Assembly: GCA_937915475.1 (NCBI GenBank)
Contig: CALGIR010000113.1
Location: 1-18,521 of the forward strand
From: an uncultured Bacteroidales bacterium
Lineage (GTDB): Bacteria; Bacteroidota; Bacteroidia; Bacteroidales; Tenuifilaceae
Length of the DNA: 18,521 nucleotides
Reading direction: 5' to 3'
Shown here one piece after another: positions 15,146-18,521 of this stretch (position 1 is the stretch's first letter; every line of letters begins with the position of its first letter). Below the pieces are notes generated by a model. That model saw nothing but the letters and a program-made list of their open reading frames with translations, was not told where the DNA came from and searched no databases. The translations under genes were made by a program, and so were the position numbers.

Positions 15146-17614
15146 TTGCGCAATCTTTTACAGTCAATAAAACTTATCGTAACTCTTATATTAACAGTAT
15201 TATACATTAATGCTTTTGGGCAAAACGTTTGTGTAATCAATGGTAAGATTACTGATACAGAAGGGCATCCAATCCCATTTGTTAACGTAACGGTTGAGGG
15301 AACCAATTGGGGAGTAGCAGGTGATGCCAAAGGAGTGTACTCAGTTAAAGTAGAGGCTGATGACTCAACCACGCTGTCCTTTTCTGCAATAGGATATAGC
15401 CCAGTTACCCTGAGGATTCGCACTAAGGGAAAAAATGTACTTGAGCAAAACATTGAACTAGCTGAATCTTCCCGTGCCCTTGATGAGATTCAAATTACAA
15501 CATCGCATCGCCGTTTTGGCAATATCGAAAGGATTAACCATAAAGATATTGAATTTCTTCCTGATGCTTCTGGTAATTTTGAGTCGATTCTAAAGTCGCT
15601 ACCGGGCGTTTCTTCATCCAACGAGCTGAGTTCCCAGTATTCTGTGAGAGGTGGGAACTTTGATGAAAATTTGGTTTACGTAAATGATGTTGAGATTTAT
15701 AGACCCTTCCTCATCCGCTCGGGTCAGCAAGAGGGGCTAAGCTTTATTAATTCCGACATGGTTGATGGAGTTGAGTTTTCAGCTGGAGGCTTCAATGCTG
15801 AGTATGGTGATAAGATGTCGTCGGTATTAAATATCAAGTACAGGCAACCCACTGAAAATAGAGCAAGGGCAGAGGTTAGTCTGCTCGGAGCAAACGGACT
15901 TATCGAGGGTATAGGAAAAAACAAAAATTTTAGCCACTTAACGGGTGTACGGTACAAAACCTCTAAGTACATGCTATCGTCACTGGATGAAGGTGGTGAT
16001 TACACACCAGTTTTCATCGATATTCAATCGAACCTAGCATACCGATTCTCGCCAAAGTTTAAGCTTAGCTTTTTGGGCAATCTATCATCCAACAACTATC
16101 AATTTGCACCAAATGTAAGGGAAACTCGCTTTGGATCGTTTACCAATGCTCTTCAACTTAAAGTATTTTACGAAGGACAAGAGGTTAACAGTTTTAGAAC
16201 AATACAAGGTGCAGCTACGGCTGAATTTAGACCAACAGAGCAAAGTATGCTAAAGCTAATCGGAAGCGTATACTCTGCTACCGAAGCTGAAACATTTGAT
16301 ATCCGAGGACAATATCTTTTAAATGAGCTCGATAACACCTTGGGCTCAACGACGTATGGAGATAGTTCAATAAACGTTGGAGTTGGTGGATTTCTGAACC
16401 ATGCACGGAACTTTCTTTATGCTAATTTTTACCGAGTTGAACATCTTGGCTCAAATGTTACCAAAAAAAACACAACCAAATGGGGCGTCAGGTATCAGTA
16501 CGAAAGCATTGAGGACATGATTAACGAATGGGATTTAATAGACTCATCGGACTATGCAGTTCCATACAATGGGGAGAACTTACAATTATCCTACTCACTA
16601 AGGTCATCAAACACGTTAGCATCACATAGAGTTAACGGATTTCTGCAGAATAGCAATAAGAAAGACTTTGCTATTGGTGAACTAACCACAACTGCAGGAC
16701 TTAGGTTTACGTACTGGAGTTTTAATAATCAGCTAATTATCAGCCCACGCGCTACCATAATGTTTAAACCCGATTGGCACCGCGATATTGCATTCCACGT
16801 ATCGGGAGGGTTCTACCATCAACCTCCAACTTACAAGGAGTTAAGACCTCCAAGCGGCGAAATTAATCATCAAATTAAAGCACAGGAATCGATTCACGCA
16901 GTATTGGGAATGGAATACCTTTTCCAAGCATGGAATCGGCCTTTTAGATTTCAAACAGAACTTTACTATAAGCATTTAAATAATCTGATTCCCTATAAAG
17001 TTGATAATGTTCGAATTCTGTACGCAGGAAAAAATATTGCCAAAGGGTATGTACAAGGCATCGACTTTAAGGTAAACGGTGAGTTTGTTAAAGGTGCAGA
17101 ATCGTGGGCCAGCCTATCGCTTATGAAAACCTACGAAGACATTCAAGGTGATAGTTTTGAGGAAAATGGGCAAACTATTTACCCTGGATACTACCCGCGC
17201 CCAACTGACCAAAGGTTTAGCGTTGGAGTATTCTTCCAAGATTTTGTTCCGGGCAATGTAAGCTATAAAGTGCATCTTACAGGCTTTTATGGTTCTGGAT
17301 TACCTTTCAACTCTCCCCGTTCTGAGAGGTATGATATTGTTGCGCGTATGCCTTCTTACAAAAGGGTTGATATTGGATTTACAAAGATTTTTAAGGATGG
17401 GACAGTTAAGGCTGGCAAACTCTTAAAAAACAAGTCTTGGATAAAAGGATTGTGGGTTGGCGCTGAGATCTTTAACCTTTTTGATTTTAAAAACACCATA
17501 TCTTACCTATGGGTACAAACCGTATCAAACCAGAGCAATGAATCGGGTAATTATGCTGTTCCAAACTACCTTACTTCTCGAAGGATTAATGTAAAGTTAT
17601 CGATGAAATTCTAG
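15146..17614 (+). CDS. TonB-dependent outer membrane receptor
   Basis: Outer membrane active-transport receptor driven by TonB-ExbBD, 822 aa. Signal peptide at 1-26 (hydrophobic LIVTLILTVLYINAFGQ, likely cleavage after Q26). A carboxypeptidase-regulatory-like beta-sandwich domain follows (about 29-105: VINGKITDTEGHPIPFVNVTVEGT and KGVYSVKV), then the plug (about 112-232: LDEIQITTSHRR, LKSLPGVSSS, YSVRGGNFDENLVYVNDVEIYRP, GGFNAEYGDKMSSVL), then the 22-strand barrel, ending with the outer-membrane C-terminus VKLSMKF. The start must be non-ATG: the frame has an upstream stop at 15131 and its next ATG is beyond residue 200, so TTG at 15146 is chosen because it begins the signal peptide with MRNLLQSIK. 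No SusD partner is adjacent, so this is not a classical Sus-type glycan system; the substrate is unknown. A sensor kinase gene follows 91 bp downstream. Confidence 0.93.
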   Translation: MRNLLQSIKLIVTLILTVLYINAFGQNVCVINGKITDTEGHPIPFVNVTVEGTNWGVAGDAKGVYSVKVEADDSTTLSFSAIGYSPVTLRIRTKGKNVLEQNIELAESSRALDEIQITTSHRRFGNIERINHKDIEFLPDASGNFESILKSLPGVSSSNELSSQYSVRGGNFDENLVYVNDVEIYRPFLIRSGQQEGLSFINSDMVDGVEFSAGGFNAEYGDKMSSVLNIKYRQPTENRARAEVSLLGANGLIEGIGKNKNFSHLTGVRYKTSKYMLSSLDEGGDYTPVFIDIQSNLAYRFSPKFKLSFLGNLSSNNYQFAPNVRETRFGSFTNALQLKVFYEGQEVNSFRTIQGAATAEFRPTEQSMLKLIGSVYSATEAETFDIRGQYLLNELDNTLGSTTYGDSSINVGVGGFLNHARNFLYANFYRVEHLGSNVTKKNTTKWGVRYQYESIEDMINEWDLIDSSDYAVPYNGENLQLSYSLRSSNTLASHRVNGFLQNSNKKDFAIGELTTTAGLRFTYWSFNNQLIISPRATIMFKPDWHRDIAFHVSGGFYHQPPTYKELRPPSGEINHQIKAQESIHAVLGMEYLFQAWNRPFRFQTELYYKHLNNLIPYKVDNVRILYAGKNIAKGYVQGIDFKVNGEFVKGAESWASLSLMKTYEDIQGDSFEENGQTIYPGYYPRPTDQRFSVGVFFQDFVPGNVSYKVHLTGFYGSGLPFNSPRSERYDIVARMPSYKRVDIGFTKIFKDGTVKAGKLLKNKSWIKGLWVGAEIFNLFDFKNTISYLWVQTVSNQSNESGNYAVPNYLTSRRINVKLSMKF

Positions 17615-17654
17615 ATAGTCAAATTAATATACTCGAAGCGTTCTAGAACCATAG

Positions 17655-17698
17655 TATTTGCTATATTGCATGCAGTTTAATTGCTAACTATTTGCTAT
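17655..17698 (+). repeat. 10-bp direct repeat before the sensor kinase gene
   Basis: TATTTGCTAT occurs at 17655-17664 and again at 17689-17698, 34 bases start to start (about three helical turns), in the 91-bp gap between the receptor and the kinase genes. LytTR-type response regulators, the usual partners of LytS-type kinases, bind direct repeats, but no such regulator is visible here, so a role as an operator is speculative. Confidence 0.4.
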
Positions 17699-17705
17699 CC
17701 TTTAC

Positions 17706-18491
17706 ATGATTGCTCAAATTATAGTCCAAAACTGTCTGGCATCGTTTAACGTTACAAGCAACACAGGTTGCTTTGCTACAGGGGCAATCATTACCTTTCT
17801 CCTATTAACAATTATCTTTGCATTCCTACTCGTTCATCTTCGTAAAAAAGATAAACGTAAAATCATTGAATTAAAGCAAAGATTTCTGGTTTCGCAGCTA
17901 AACCCTCATTTTATCTTCAACTCATTAACTGCAATACAGAGTTATATATTCAGAAATGAACCCTATAAAGCTGGTAAATACCTTGCAAATTTTTCTAAAC
18001 TCATTAGGCTATTCCTCGAGAACTCAAGACATAAACTGATATCAATTGGCAAAGAGAAAGAGACCCTCAACTATTATTTGGATCTTCAAGCATTTAGGTT
18101 CGATGGGAAGTTTGAATATAGCATAACCGCTAACTCTAATATTGATGAGGAACACGTTCAAATTCCGCCCATGCTTGCTCAGCCATTTATTGAGAACTCC
18201 ATTGAACATGGTATTATCCATTTGGGCCATAAAGGCAAGATTGATATTCGCTACATCCTAAAGAATGACAAGTTAATTATTGAAATCGAAGATAATGGCA
18301 TTGGTATAAATAGCACCCAAGGTGCCAAAAACATAAAGTGGCAAAAACATAAATCGTTAGCCACTGTAATAACCCAAGAAAGGCTGAATAACCTAAAAAG
18401 AATTTATGGTAGAACTGTAAAAATGGAGATTATAGATCTCGCCTCGCAAAAAAACTCCCAGAAACAGGGAAAAACTCACGGAAGATATTGA
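17706..18491 (+). CDS. LytS-type sensor histidine kinase
   Basis: Inner-membrane sensor kinase of the His_kinase (LytS/YpdA) family, 261 aa. One transmembrane helix lies at about 25-44, followed by a basic stop-transfer stretch (LRKKDKRK). There is no periplasmic sensor domain beyond about 24 residues, so it may sense through the membrane or a partner. The phosphoacceptor is H68 in SQLNPHFIFNSL (63-74). The ATPase part has the N box PFIENSIEHGI (160-170), the G1 box IEDNGIGI (194-201) and the HKSLATVITQERL segment (215-227), typical of Bacteroidota members. The end is odd: after MEIIDLASQKNSQKQG the family usually has a G-T-x-V-x-I-x-I-P strand, but this frame reads GKTHGRY and stops, so a frameshift or a diverged end is possible. 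A response regulator would be expected next; the window ends 30 bases later. Confidence 0.88.
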   Translation: MIAQIIVQNCLASFNVTSNTGCFATGAIITFLLLTIIFAFLLVHLRKKDKRKIIELKQRFLVSQLNPHFIFNSLTAIQSYIFRNEPYKAGKYLANFSKLIRLFLENSRHKLISIGKEKETLNYYLDLQAFRFDGKFEYSITANSNIDEEHVQIPPMLAQPFIENSIEHGIIHLGHKGKIDIRYILKNDKLIIEIEDNGIGINSTQGAKNIKWQKHKSLATVITQERLNNLKRIYGRTVKMEIIDLASQKNSQKQGKTHGRY

Positions 18492-18521
18492 CACTTTGTC
18501 AGCCGAAGTTGTAGCTAATCC

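Noticed and set aside
15146..17614. SusC-like glycan uptake locus
   Set aside because: No SusD-like lipoprotein gene or glycoside hydrolase follows, and the receptor (822 aa) is shorter than typical SusC proteins of about 1000 aa.

Overview
The window (18.5 kb, AT-rich) looks like core chromosome of a Bacteroidota bacterium, probably Bacteroidales or a close relative. The evidence is promoter-like TAnnTTTG boxes, start sites without clear Shine-Dalgarno sequences, a TonB-dependent receptor with an N-terminal carboxypeptidase-regulatory-like domain, a LytS-type histidine kinase of the HKSLA type, and a DUF349 / pyrG / yidC cluster. The taxon call is inference from gene content; there is no rRNA in the window. 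No tRNA, insertion sequence, phage gene or CRISPR array was seen, and no gene-free stretch exceeds 300 bases (the longest is about 259 bp, at 14887-15145).

Plus strand, 1-8300: the last codons of an unknown gene overlap rnz (RNase Z). Then come guaA (GMP synthase), a secreted S41/CtpA-type peptidase, a DEAD-box RNA helicase with a DbpA-like C-terminal RNA-binding domain, and a THUMP-domain 23S rRNA methyltransferase of the RlmL type. The helicase and methyltransferase are almost contiguous and probably form a ribosome-assembly operon. A two-gene unit encoding a SiaB-like kinase and a SiaC-like phosphoprotein follows, with its own promoter-like site and a strong terminator.

Minus strand, 8360-14890: in transcription order, a five-repeat DUF349 protein with a 23-glutamate run, pyrG (CTP synthase) and yidC (membrane insertase), closed by a terminator that stands back to back with that of the sia pair. 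A monocistronic Hsp20 gene with its own terminator lies upstream.

Plus strand, 14890-18521: a TonB-dependent receptor that must start at a non-ATG codon, preceded by the best consensus promoter in the window, then a LytS-family sensor kinase with an odd C-terminus.

The most striking observation is in guaA. The synthetase half is intact, but the glutaminase nucleophile elbow reads G-I-G-F-G-A-H instead of the usual G-I-C-Y-G-x-Q, so the catalytic Cys (residue 79) and the conserved Gln (83) are both gone. This predicts an enzyme that cannot hydrolyse glutamine and uses free ammonia, or one paired with a second GuaA elsewhere. The second point of interest is the SiaB/SiaC partner-switch pair, which has neither the SiaA phosphatase nor the SiaD diguanylate cyclase beside it.
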